Positions 1 to 6,993 of a stretch of 7,184 nucleotides of DNA are shown here, piece after piece. The notes under the pieces are model-generated. The model did not search any database and was not told where the DNA came from. It saw only the letters and a list, made by a program, of their open reading frames with translations. Source of the DNA: Pseudomonadota bacterium (lineage in GTDB: Bacteria > Pseudomonadota > Gammaproteobacteria > Steroidobacterales > Steroidobacteraceae); assembly GCA_021817875.1 (NCBI GenBank), contig JAKAFQ010000209.1, positions 1 to 7,184 of the forward strand, in the 5' to 3' direction. Every line of letters starts with the position of its first letter. Positions within the stretch are counted from its first letter, which is position 1. Both the position numbers and the translations under genes were made by a program.

Positions 1-2709
1 ATCGCGGCGCAGGCCGGCGTTGCAGCCTTCGATCTCGCCGGACCTGACCTGCAGGTCACGGTGAGTCGAGGGCACGAGACTTTGCCGATCGCCGAGGTGC
101 CGAATCTTGCGGTGGGCGAGCGCCTGTGGATCCGCGCGGATCTGCCCTCCAGTGAGTCGGAACACTACCTGCTCATCGTGGCGTTCCTCCGTGGAGCCAC
201 CAACCCCCCGCCGCACAGCTGGTTCCACGACTGCGCGACCTGGAAGGGCCCGTGCGCCCACAAAGGCATGCGGCTGCGGGTGCCCCAGGGCGCCGGGCAG
301 GTGCTGGTATTCCTCGCGCCGCAGACCGGAGGCGATTTCAGAACGCTGGTCGGCGCCGTGCGTGGACGGCCCGGGGCCTTCGTGCGCACCTCCCAGGACC
401 TCAATCAGGCGACACTCGATATCTCGCGTCTCGACCGCTACCTGGGCGCGATCCAATCCCTGGACGAGACTGCGCCGCAGGAGCTCGGCAAGACGGCGCC
501 GAAGCTGGCCCGCAGTCTCGCGATCAAGGTGAAAGCGAAATGCCTGCAGCGCATCGCGCAGCTGCAGGCTTCCTGCCTCATGCAGGGCGGCCAGTCGCTC
601 ATCCTCAATGACGGCCACAGCACTTCGATCGTCGAGGCGTTGACCTCGGGTCCCGCCACCGATCTCGCGATGGAGGCGAGTTACACCCCGAAACTGAGCT
701 ACGGCTACTACAGTCCGTACATTGCCTCGGTGCTCGACATCGCGCGCATCTTCGCCTCCTTCACCACGGCGGATTATCAGTACATTCCGGCTCTCGCGGT
801 CCAGCACGGGACGGTGATGTCGCTGACGCTCAACACGCCGCCTTCGTTTCATGAGCCGCAGTCGGTGCTGGTGACGGCGCTGCCGGCAGTGGAGGCCACG
901 CAGCTCCCACCGCTGCACGCCGTCGATCCGCAGGCGAGCTACTGCGTGCGCCGGACCCCGCTGGTGCTGCCGGTGGAAGGGGCGCCCCTCGTCTTTTCCA
1001 CCGACTATGCGCACGGCATGACGCTCCGCTTGACCGGCCACAATGGCCGGACCATCGATCTGCCCGCCAGGGCAGACGCGCAGCGGGGCGGCTTCGTGGT
1101 CGATACCCGAGGCATTGGCACGGCCCGGCTCGGCAATTCCGTGCGGGGTGAACTCCGGGGCCGTTGGGGCTTTGAGGCTTACGATGGACCTGTCTTCCAA
1201 CTCCAGAATGCGCGCGCCGACGGTTGGGCGCTTGCGAGAGCGGCTGACGACGCGGCGATCGTGGGGCGGGAGGACACGATCCATCTGATGGGTCACGATG
1301 TGAGCTGCCTCGACGGCATCACGGTGCGCGACGCCGCCGGGAACGTGCTTGCCGCGCCATGGAAACCGGTCGGACCCAACGAGGTGCGGGTACGGCTTCC
1401 GCTGCAGCAGGCGCAACCCGGCCCGCTGACCCTGATCCTGAAGCAGTTTGGCCCGGGCGCGCCGCAGACGCTGCCGCTCGAGGCGTACTCCCAGGCGGCA
1501 AGCCTCGATGGCTTCACTTTGCATGCCGGCGACAGCCAGGGTGTCCTGACAGGCGGCCGGCTCGATGAGGTGGCCGGTCTCACGATCGACGGTGTCGCAT
1601 TCACCCCCGCGGCACTTTCGACCCGACAGGGACTGGATCAGCTCACCCTGACCGCAGAAGACGCGCAGGCTGCCTCACAACTGAAGCAGGGCGAGGTGGG
1701 ACTCGCCCGCGTGACGCTGAAGGATGGCCGCGTTCTGAAGCTGGACACCGTGGTTGCGGCGCCTCGCCCCAGCGTTTCGCTCATCGCCAAGAGCGTGTAT
1801 CCGTCGCTCTCGAGCCGGCGCAGTCATATCCAGCTGAGCAACGGCAACCAGTTGCCTCAGGACGCGCGGCTGACCTTCTCGGTGCGCGCCCAGTGGCCGG
1901 CCGCCTTCGATCCCAAAGAGTCCATCGAGGTGGCCACGGCCGACGGCTCGTACTCTACGACGCTCAGCCTCACCAATGGCGGTATCATGCTCGAGACGGA
2001 GCAGGTGGCCATCGTGACATTGAATCCGTCCCGGGCGTTCGGGCCCTCGGCGTTCGGGCCGCTGCGCTTCCGGGTCATCGATCGTGGTGTCACGGGTGAG
2101 TGGCAGCCTCTCGCGACCCTGGTGCGCCTGCCGCGCCTGCACAAGCTCGTCTGTCCGGCAACGCCTGAGCTGGCCTGCCGGCTCTCGGGAGCCGATCTTT
2201 TTCTGATCGACTCGATCGGCACCGACCCCGCATTGCGGCACGCGGTGCAGGTTCCCGACGGATTCCCCGGGTACGCGCTTCCGGTGCCGCACCCAAAGGA
2301 CGGCGAACTGTACGTGAAGCTCCGGGATGATCCGTCAGTGATCAATATCGCGTCCATCGCCGAGCACCTGCTGCCGGGCTCGCGACAGAGGGTGCGCGCG
2401 AGCGATCATCACGCGGCGCCCACGAAGCCAGCGCCCACGAAGCCAGCGCCCACGAAGCCAGCGCACGAAAAGGACCCGCACGCGGCGCGCCGCACGGCCG
2501 CCACGCCGACCGGCGCAAAGGCGGCGAGCGCGGCCAAGACGCCAAAGAGCCCTCCCGCGCCGGGCACGGCGGACGCAGCGCCCATCAGCGTGTCCTCGGA
2601 CGCTTCGCATGTCCCACCGTCGTCGGATCCTGCCCGATCGCAAAAACCGGTCCCCGGCAAGCCCGCTCTCTCGCCGCCTCCCGCGGCTCCTCTGGCCCCA
2701 TCGGGTTGA
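1..2709 (+). CDS. Large protein of unknown function, probably exported; 5' end outside the window
   Basis: I do not recognise a named family. The reading frame is open from base 1. The first possible start, GTG at 61, has no Shine-Dalgarno sequence, and the 20 codons before it read as normal protein, so the gene begins upstream. Numbered from that GTG, 882 residues are visible. Residues 1-300 are mixed, with a Tyr-rich patch near 208-241 (KLSYGYYSPY, then ADYQYIPA). Residues 300-700 alternate short hydrophobic strands with Gly/Asp turns, as in stacked beta or Ig-like modules. Cysteines number eight (58, 65, 161, 172, 295, 416, 698, 706); three close pairs suggest disulfides and so an extracytoplasmic location (inference). 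At the extreme left edge, AAQA before GVAAF could be the end of a signal peptide, but the hydrophobic core would lie off-window. Residues 780-882 are a Pro/Ala/Lys/Ser tail, probably disordered. There is no transmembrane segment, sortase-type anchor or recognisable enzyme motif. The gene is certainly coding; its function is unknown. Confidence 0.85.
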   Translation: MAAQAGVAAFDLAGPDLQVTVSRGHETLPIAEVPNLAVGERLWIRADLPSSESEHYLLIVAFLRGATNPPPHSWFHDCATWKGPCAHKGMRLRVPQGAGQVLVFLAPQTGGDFRTLVGAVRGRPGAFVRTSQDLNQATLDISRLDRYLGAIQSLDETAPQELGKTAPKLARSLAIKVKAKCLQRIAQLQASCLMQGGQSLILNDGHSTSIVEALTSGPATDLAMEASYTPKLSYGYYSPYIASVLDIARIFASFTTADYQYIPALAVQHGTVMSLTLNTPPSFHEPQSVLVTALPAVEATQLPPLHAVDPQASYCVRRTPLVLPVEGAPLVFSTDYAHGMTLRLTGHNGRTIDLPARADAQRGGFVVDTRGIGTARLGNSVRGELRGRWGFEAYDGPVFQLQNARADGWALARAADDAAIVGREDTIHLMGHDVSCLDGITVRDAAGNVLAAPWKPVGPNEVRVRLPLQQAQPGPLTLILKQFGPGAPQTLPLEAYSQAASLDGFTLHAGDSQGVLTGGRLDEVAGLTIDGVAFTPAALSTRQGLDQLTLTAEDAQAASQLKQGEVGLARVTLKDGRVLKLDTVVAAPRPSVSLIAKSVYPSLSSRRSHIQLSNGNQLPQDARLTFSVRAQWPAAFDPKESIEVATADGSYSTTLSLTNGGIMLETEQVAIVTLNPSRAFGPSAFGPLRFRVIDRGVTGEWQPLATLVRLPRLHKLVCPATPELACRLSGADLFLIDSIGTDPALRHAVQVPDGFPGYALPVPHPKDGELYVKLRDDPSVINIASIAEHLLPGSRQRVRASDHHAAPTKPAPTKPAPTKPAHEKDPHAARRTAATPTGAKAASAAKTPKSPPAPGTADAAPISVSSDASHVPPSSDPARSQKPVPGKPALSPPPAAPLAPSG
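2416..2460 (+). repeat. Three perfect 15-bp tandem repeats in the tail of the large unknown gene
   Basis: The unit GCGCCCACGAAGCCA occurs three times with no mismatch (2416-2430, 2431-2445, 2446-2460), and a decayed fourth start follows (GCGCACGAA). It is in frame and encodes Ala-Pro-Thr-Lys-Pro three times, at residues 786-800 counted from the GTG at 61. Because 15 is a multiple of 3, gain or loss of units would change tail length without a frameshift. Identical codon choice in all three copies suggests recent duplication by slippage or unequal exchange. Pro/Lys-rich repeats of this kind occur in extended linkers of envelope proteins such as TonB; that role here is inference. Confidence 0.95.
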
Positions 2710-2796
2710 GGGTGACGCGGTGGTGGCGTTCGAATGTCTCGTCAGCGGCGCTCACCGGGCGAGCGCGCCATCTGCATTTCCAAACACGATACTCGC

Positions 2797-2800
2797 GAGG
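2797..2800 (+). promoter_or_regulatory. Ribosome binding site that decides the aldo/keto reductase start
   Basis: GAGG lies 8 nt before the ATG at 2809, a normal Shine-Dalgarno spacing. The frame also contains an ATG 25 codons earlier, at 2734, but the residues it would add are Arg/Ser-rich and lie before the conserved first beta strand of the family. The start at 2809 is therefore preferred. I found no convincing -35/-10 pair in the 99-bp gap 2710-2808; a weak -10-like GATACT at 2788-2793 has no matching -35. Confidence 0.65.
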
Positions 2801-2808
2801 GCGTTGCC

Positions 2809-3789
2809 ATGAAATTTCGGGATTTTGGCCGGCTCGGCTGGCGGGTATCCGAGATCGGATTCGGCGCGTGGGCGATCGGCGGCGGGTGGGGAGCACAGTC
2901 GGATGAAGAGTCCATCGCGGCCTTGCACCGCGCATTTGATCTCGGCTGCAATTTCGTAGACACCGCCCAGAGCTACGGCGACGGTCATGGTGAGGCGGTC
3001 GTGTCCCGGGCGGTGCGCGAATGGACCGGCCATGACCGGATCTTCGTCGCGACGAAGATTCCACCCAGTCCGGGTGACTGGCCTCCGAGTCCCTACGATC
3101 CGATCGAAGCGCGTTTCAGCAGGGATTATCTGCGCGAGTGCATCGAGCGCAGTCTGCGTGACCTGGGCAGGGAATGTATCGACCTGGTGCAGGTGCACAC
3201 CTGGACGCGGGCATGGAACAGACATCCGGCGGTGTTTGACATGCTGCGGGATTTCCGCAAGGAAGGCAAAATCCTCGGCATCGGCGTGAGTACTCCGGAA
3301 CACGACCAGAATGCCGTGATCGATCTGATGCGATCGGGCTGGGTCGACAGCGTGCAGGTCATTTACAACATATTTGAACAGGAACCGCAGGCTGAACTGT
3401 TCCCGGCCGCTCGGGAGCACGAGGTCGGCGTGATCGTGCGCCTCGCTTTTGATGAGAGCGCGTTGACGGGGAAGCTGACACCCGGTACCCGCTTCGCGGA
3501 CGATGACATACGCAGCCGCTATTTCGCCGGCGACCGCCTCGCGAGGACGGTGCGCCGCGTGGCGGCGATCCGCGGCACCCTGGGCGATCAGGAGCCGGAC
3601 CTCGCCACCGCGGCGCTCAAATTCGCTTTGAAGCCGGCTGCGGTCTCGACCGTCATCCCGGGTATGCGCACCGCGCGCCAGGCCGAGATGAATCTCGCGG
3701 TCAGTGACCAGGCGCCGATGACCGATCGCCTCGAAGAGCAGCTCCGGGCGCACATGTGGCGGCGCGGCTTCTGGTACGCGGGGAAGTAG
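2809..3789 (+). CDS. Aldo/keto reductase, NADP(H)-dependent (predicted)
   Basis: This 326-residue protein has the usual length of a single-domain (beta/alpha)8 aldo/keto reductase, a soluble cytoplasmic enzyme that reduces aldehydes or ketones with NADPH. The N-terminal strand is FGRLGWRVSEIGFGAW (6-21). The catalytic tetrad is complete: Asp51 and Tyr56 in VDTAQSYG, Lys83 in VATKI, and His130 in LVQVHTW. Family cofactor-site stretches follow: GIGVST (157-162), QVIYN (183-187), and near the C terminus VIPGMR with Gln291 and Asn295, which normally contacts the 2'-phosphate of NADP. The loop usually reading SPL..G.LTGK is here RLAFDESALTGK (211-222), a form I associate with a broad bacterial subgroup of unassigned substrate. 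Substrate cannot be read from the sequence. It follows the large unknown gene by 99 bp on the same strand and faces pepN convergently. The AKR call is firm; the physiological role is unknown. Confidence 0.93.
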   Translation: MKFRDFGRLGWRVSEIGFGAWAIGGGWGAQSDEESIAALHRAFDLGCNFVDTAQSYGDGHGEAVVSRAVREWTGHDRIFVATKIPPSPGDWPPSPYDPIEARFSRDYLRECIERSLRDLGRECIDLVQVHTWTRAWNRHPAVFDMLRDFRKEGKILGIGVSTPEHDQNAVIDLMRSGWVDSVQVIYNIFEQEPQAELFPAAREHEVGVIVRLAFDESALTGKLTPGTRFADDDIRSRYFAGDRLARTVRRVAAIRGTLGDQEPDLATAALKFALKPAAVSTVIPGMRTARQAEMNLAVSDQAPMTDRLEEQLRAHMWRRGFWYAGK

Positions 3790-4103
3790 GCTCGTCGCGG
3801 TGCGGCGCAGGCGCGACCTGTCACCGTTCCGATCGCACACCGGGAGCATGCCGTTCCGCATGACCGGCGGGGCGCGCCGGGACGCCCGCTGGCGGTAGCC
3901 GGAATCAGCGCTTGGCGCACCGCTCGACTCCTCATCACGCCCAATGGCGTTGGGACCTGCGTGGGAGTGCTTCGGCACACCGGCCTGCTGCCCGCTCGGC
4001 GCCCTTGACCTCCTGGCGGCGCCGGTCTGTCGCCCGGAACCCGTCGTTCATCCGTGATCAGCGGCTGGCGATCGCGCCGAGCGGTCGGTCGTCAACCCTG
4101 TGC
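3790..4103. other. Gene-free convergent intergenic region
   Basis: The 314 bp between the reductase stop and the pepN stop hold no gene I can support. Besides the hairpin at 3794-3817 there is a GC-rich inverted structure at 3863-3896: GCGGG (3867-3871) pairs with CCCGC (3885-3889), extended inward past one bulged G by CG/CG and outward across a 3-nt bulge by ACCG/CGGT. A small stem CCCAA/TTGGG sits at 3940-3954. On the pepN side there is GCGATCGC at 4068-4075 but no hairpin followed by T residues. No tRNA-like sequence or insertion-sequence end is seen. The region plausibly ends both transcripts, perhaps by Rho, but this is not shown. Confidence 0.6.
3794..3817 (+). terminator. Stem-loop just after the aldo/keto reductase stop (possible terminator)
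   Basis: GTCGCG (3794-3799) pairs perfectly with CGCGAC (3812-3817). Inside the loop TGC (3801-3803) can pair with GCA (3807-3809) around GGC, extending the hairpin. It starts 5 nt after the stop codon at 3787-3789, a typical place for a transcript end. There is no downstream T-tract (CTGTCACCGTTCC follows), so it is not a canonical intrinsic terminator; it may only stabilise the 3' end, or be chance pairing in GC-rich DNA. Confidence 0.25.
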
Positions 4104-6761
4104 TCACGCCGCCAGACTGCGCCCGGCGGTCTCGCTGGTGTTGCGGCTCAGACGCGGCGCATCGAGGATGCGCTGCAGCGCCGCCCGCATCTTCGCCTGA
4201 CGGGCCGCATCCATCCGCCGCCACTGGCCGAGCGGAGTGACGAGCCTCGCGGCCACCTGCGGGTTGAGCGGATCGAGTGCGAGAATGATTTCCGCGAGGA
4301 AATCGTATCCGGCGCCCGAGGCGCTGTGGAACCGTACCGGGTTGCCGCTGGCGAAGCTCCAGACCAGCGCGCGCACGCGGTTCGGATTACGCAGGTCGAA
4401 ATCCGCGTGCGCAGCGAGTCTGCGCACCGCCTCCGGTGTATCCGGCAGCGCCGAGGTGGCCTGGATGGCGAACCACTTGTCCAGCACCAATGCATCGCTG
4501 CGCCACCGGGCGTGAAACGCAGCCAACGCCCGCTCTCGTTCCGGGCAGGCCACATTCGACAGCGCCGCCAGTGCGGACAGCACGTCGGTCATGTTGGCCC
4601 CCCGCTCGAACTGCGCCATCGCCAGCCGCCGGCCCTCGGCTTGTCCGCCGGCGACCAGATACGCGAGGCAGGCATTGCGCAGCGCGCGCCGACCGATGGC
4701 CACGCCGTCGACCTCATAGGGTCCCGGGTCCGCGAGGCGTTCATAAGCTGCATGCAGTTCCCGGCGCAGCGCCTCGCCGATCGCACACCGAAGCGCCTCG
4801 CGCGCAGCGTGGAGCGCGTCGGGATCGACCACGTCCTGCTGGTCGGCGAGATAGGCTTCACTCGGTAACGTCAGAGCCTCCGCTGCAAAGGCCGGATCGG
4901 CCTCGGCATCGACGAGCGTCGCGGCTGCGGCGTCGATGACGCCCGGGTCCGGTGCCGGCGTCTCGCCCCGGCGCCACGACAGCGCCATTGCCAGCAGGGC
5001 CTTCGTGGCGCAGGCCTGGCCGGCGTCCCAGCGCACGAACGGGTCGTTGTCGTGGGTGGCCAGGAAGCGCAGCCGCTGTCCGCTCAGCCCACTGAGCCGC
5101 ACCGGCGCGGAGAATCCGCGCAGCAGCGAGGGCACCGGCGCAGCGGGCAGGTCCTCGAACACGAAACGGGTGTCGGCCGCTTCGGCGAGCAGCACCCGCG
5201 TGCCGGGGTGACCCGCCGGCTCGCCGGCGAGCCGCACGGGCAGTTCCGCGCCGTCGGCGCCCAACAGACCGAGCGCCAGCGGCACGACGAGCGGCTGCTT
5301 GTCCGGCTGGCCTGGAGTCGACGGTGTGCGCTGTGTCACGGTCAGAACATAGCGGCGGGTCGCCGCATCGTACTCGTCGGAGACGGTCAGTTCCGGGGTG
5401 CCCGCCTGGTGGTACCACAGCTTGAATCGTTTCAGGTCGACGCCCGAAGCATCCGCCATCGCCGCGACGAAGTCATCGATCGTGACGGCCTGGTTGTCGT
5501 GACGCGCAAAATACAGGTCCATGCCGCGACGGAACGCCGCTTCTCCAATCAGGGTGGCCATCATGCGGATGACTTCCGCGCCCTTGTTGTACACCGTCGC
5601 GGTGTAGAAATTATCGATCGCCTGATAGTGGTCCGGCTGCACCGGATGGGCGAGCGGTCCGGCATCCTCGCGGAACTGCGCCGCGCGCAGCAGCCGCACA
5701 TCGCCGATCCGCTTCACCGCGCGCGAGCCCTGGTCCATGGAGAACTCCTGGTCGCGATAGACCGTGAGCCCTTCTTTCAGCGACAGCTGGAACCAGTCGC
5801 GGCAGGTGACGCGATTGCCGGTCCAGTTGTGGAAGTACTCGTGGGCGATGACGGATTCGATGCCCTGGTAGTCCGCGTCGGTGGCGGTTTCCGGGTCCGC
5901 CAGAACGCATCGGGTGTTGAAGATGTTCAGTCCCTTGTTCTCCATTGCTCCCATGTTGAAATCGGATACGGCAGCGATGTTGAATACGTCGAGGTCGTAT
6001 TCCAGGCCGAAGCGTTCCTCGTCCCACGCCATCGCCGCCTTCAGTGAACGCATCGCGTGCGCACAGCGGTCCTGGTCGCCGGAGCGTACCCAGATCGCCA
6101 GCGCCACCTCGCGTCCCGATCGGGTGGTGAAACTGTCGCGCACCGCAACAAGTCGGCCCGCCACCAGGGCGAACAGGTAGCAGGGCTTGGGGTGCGGGTC
6201 GGTCCACGTGAGGCGGTGGCGGCCGTCCGGCAGAGTCTCTAGCGGGCCGGGATTGCCGTTCGAGAGCATCACCGGGCAGGCGGTGGCATCGGCGGTGACG
6301 GTGACGGTATAGCGGGCCATCACGTCCGGCCGGTCAGGAAAATAGGTGATACGGCGGAAGCCTTCGGCTTCGCATTGGGTGAAGAAAGCACCATTCGAGA
6401 CGTACAGACCCGAAAGCTCGGTATTGGCGCCGGGGTCGATGAGGGTCTCGATCTCCAGGATGCACGCCTCCGGTACGGCGTCGATCACCAGCGAGTCGCC
6501 GTCCAGGCGCCAGTGACGGCCCTCGACGGCAACCCCATCGAGCGCGAGCGCTCGAACCGGCTGACCGGCGCCGTCGAGCCTCAGGGCGTCATGGCCCCGG
6601 GCCAGCGGGTTGCGGCGCAGCGCCAGGCGGGACCGCACCGTGGTCGCATGGGTGGCGAGGTCGAAGTCGAGCCTGACCGTGTCCACGAGGAAGGCCGGCG
6701 GACGGTAATCGGCGAGCCGGGTTTCGTTCGGCACGGCCGTGGGATCGCGGGATTCGGGCAT
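4104..6761 (-). CDS. pepN: Aminopeptidase N (M1 family zinc metallopeptidase)
   Basis: This 885-residue protein aligns by eye over its whole length with E. coli PepN (870 residues), a cytoplasmic enzyme that removes N-terminal amino acids from peptides in the last steps of protein turnover. The substrate-recognition stretch QCEAEGFR is at 129-136 (Glu131) and the exopeptidase motif GAMEN at 271-275. The zinc site is HEYFH (His307, Glu308, His311) plus Glu330 in SLKEG, the HExxH-18-E pattern. Tyr391 in VYNKGAE matches the transition-state tyrosine. By analogy the four domains span about 1-203, 204-454 (catalytic), 455-556 (beta) and 557-885 (helical). The C-terminal part keeps NPNR (792-795) and NPQVAARL (833-840). 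The frame stays open upstream, but the ATG at 6761 is chosen because it fits the family N terminus, has GGAG before it, and follows a promoter-like sequence. No residue needed for catalysis is missing. Confidence 0.98.
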   Translation of the reverse strand: MPESRDPTAVPNETRLADYRPPAFLVDTVRLDFDLATHATTVRSRLALRRNPLARGHDALRLDGAGQPVRALALDGVAVEGRHWRLDGDSLVIDAVPEACILEIETLIDPGANTELSGLYVSNGAFFTQCEAEGFRRITYFPDRPDVMARYTVTVTADATACPVMLSNGNPGPLETLPDGRHRLTWTDPHPKPCYLFALVAGRLVAVRDSFTTRSGREVALAIWVRSGDQDRCAHAMRSLKAAMAWDEERFGLEYDLDVFNIAAVSDFNMGAMENKGLNIFNTRCVLADPETATDADYQGIESVIAHEYFHNWTGNRVTCRDWFQLSLKEGLTVYRDQEFSMDQGSRAVKRIGDVRLLRAAQFREDAGPLAHPVQPDHYQAIDNFYTATVYNKGAEVIRMMATLIGEAAFRRGMDLYFARHDNQAVTIDDFVAAMADASGVDLKRFKLWYHQAGTPELTVSDEYDAATRRYVLTVTQRTPSTPGQPDKQPLVVPLALGLLGADGAELPVRLAGEPAGHPGTRVLLAEAADTRFVFEDLPAAPVPSLLRGFSAPVRLSGLSGQRLRFLATHDNDPFVRWDAGQACATKALLAMALSWRRGETPAPDPGVIDAAAATLVDAEADPAFAAEALTLPSEAYLADQQDVVDPDALHAAREALRCAIGEALRRELHAAYERLADPGPYEVDGVAIGRRALRNACLAYLVAGGQAEGRRLAMAQFERGANMTDVLSALAALSNVACPERERALAAFHARWRSDALVLDKWFAIQATSALPDTPEAVRRLAAHADFDLRNPNRVRALVWSFASGNPVRFHSASGAGYDFLAEIILALDPLNPQVAARLVTPLGQWRRMDAARQAKMRAALQRILDAPRLSRNTSETAGRSLAA

Positions 6762-6765
6762 GGGG

Positions 6766-6769
6766 CTCC
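6766..6769 (-). promoter_or_regulatory. Ribosome binding site of pepN
   Basis: Read on the minus strand, GGAG is followed by CCCC and the ATG at 6761. The 4-nt spacing is shorter than usual, so translation may be modest, but there is no other purine-rich stretch close by and no better start codon in frame that fits the family alignment. Confidence 0.5.
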
Positions 6770-6800
6770 GGGGAATGCACGGTACTTCCACTATGAAATG

Positions 6801-6831
6801 ATCATATCGCGAACGGCGGCTACTCTGTCGC
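6801..6831 (-). promoter_or_regulatory. Candidate sigma-70 promoter of pepN
   Basis: On the minus strand the -10 candidate is TATGAT (6806 to 6801), 5 of 6 matches to TATAAT. The -35 candidate is GCGACA (6831 to 6826), matching the last four bases of TTGACA. The spacer is 19 bp, slightly long. The -10 lies in a short AT-rich patch (about 6784-6807) that stands out from the GC-rich surroundings. A transcript would start near 6794, giving a leader of roughly 33 nt. The -35 is weak, so this is a plausible rather than certain call. Confidence 0.4.
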
Positions 6832-6960
6832 AGCAGATCGGCGCCGGGCCTCCGCTGGATGGGGTCGGCACACGGCGCGACCGTACGTGTTGCCGTGCTG
6901 TCCCGCCAGGCGCTCACCGAGGGCGTCGCGCCTTCTCCGGGCGCTCGGGCGCACCCGGCT

Positions 6961-6993
6961 GTCCGCGCCGGTTCGGCGCTGCCCAGCGCGGAC
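6961..6993. repeat. Overlapping inverted repeats (two alternative hairpins)
   Basis: GTCCGCGC (6961-6968) and GCGCGGAC (6986-6993) are perfect 8-bp inverted arms around 17 nt. Overlapping the left arm, GCGCCG (6965-6970) and CGGCGC (6974-6979) form a 6-bp stem around GTT. The two pairings share bases 6965-6968 and cannot form together. The site lies about 200 bp upstream of the pepN start. It could be an operator, an RNA switch or the 3' end of a transcript, but in DNA this GC-rich such arms also arise by chance. Only the sequence symmetry is certain. Confidence 0.4.

Noticed and set aside
45..58. 14-bp perfect palindrome TGACCTGCAGGTCA, possible operator
   Set aside because: It lies inside the coding frame of the large gene, far from any start I can support, so it is most likely chance plus codon use.
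61..63. GTG as the true start of the large unknown gene
   Set aside because: The frame is open back to base 1 with normal protein-like codons and there is no Shine-Dalgarno sequence before the GTG; the gene is cut by the window edge.
1675..2292. 205-codon open frame on the minus strand
   Set aside because: It is antisense to the large unknown gene, is Arg-rich, and has no supporting start signal.
2734..2808. Alternative start of the aldo/keto reductase 25 codons upstream
   Set aside because: The added residues do not match the family N terminus, while the ATG at 2809 has GAGG at ideal spacing.
2752..3978. 408-codon open frame on the minus strand
   Set aside because: It is the antisense of the aldo/keto reductase, whose catalytic motifs are intact. 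Long antisense frames are expected in GC-rich genes, and this translation shows no family motif.
3944..4057. 37-codon small frame with four cysteines in the convergent gap
   Set aside because: There is no Shine-Dalgarno sequence before the ATG, the start overlaps a small stem-loop, and nothing else supports translation.
5052..6047. 331-codon open frame on the plus strand
   Set aside because: It is antisense to the catalytic domain of pepN, which is unambiguously coding; its translation has no recognisable motif.
6762..6917. N-terminal extension of PepN by 52 residues from an upstream GTG
   Set aside because: The frame is open further still (to 7181), but the extension is Arg/Ser-rich, crosses the candidate promoter, and lies outside the family alignment, which begins just after the ATG at 6761.
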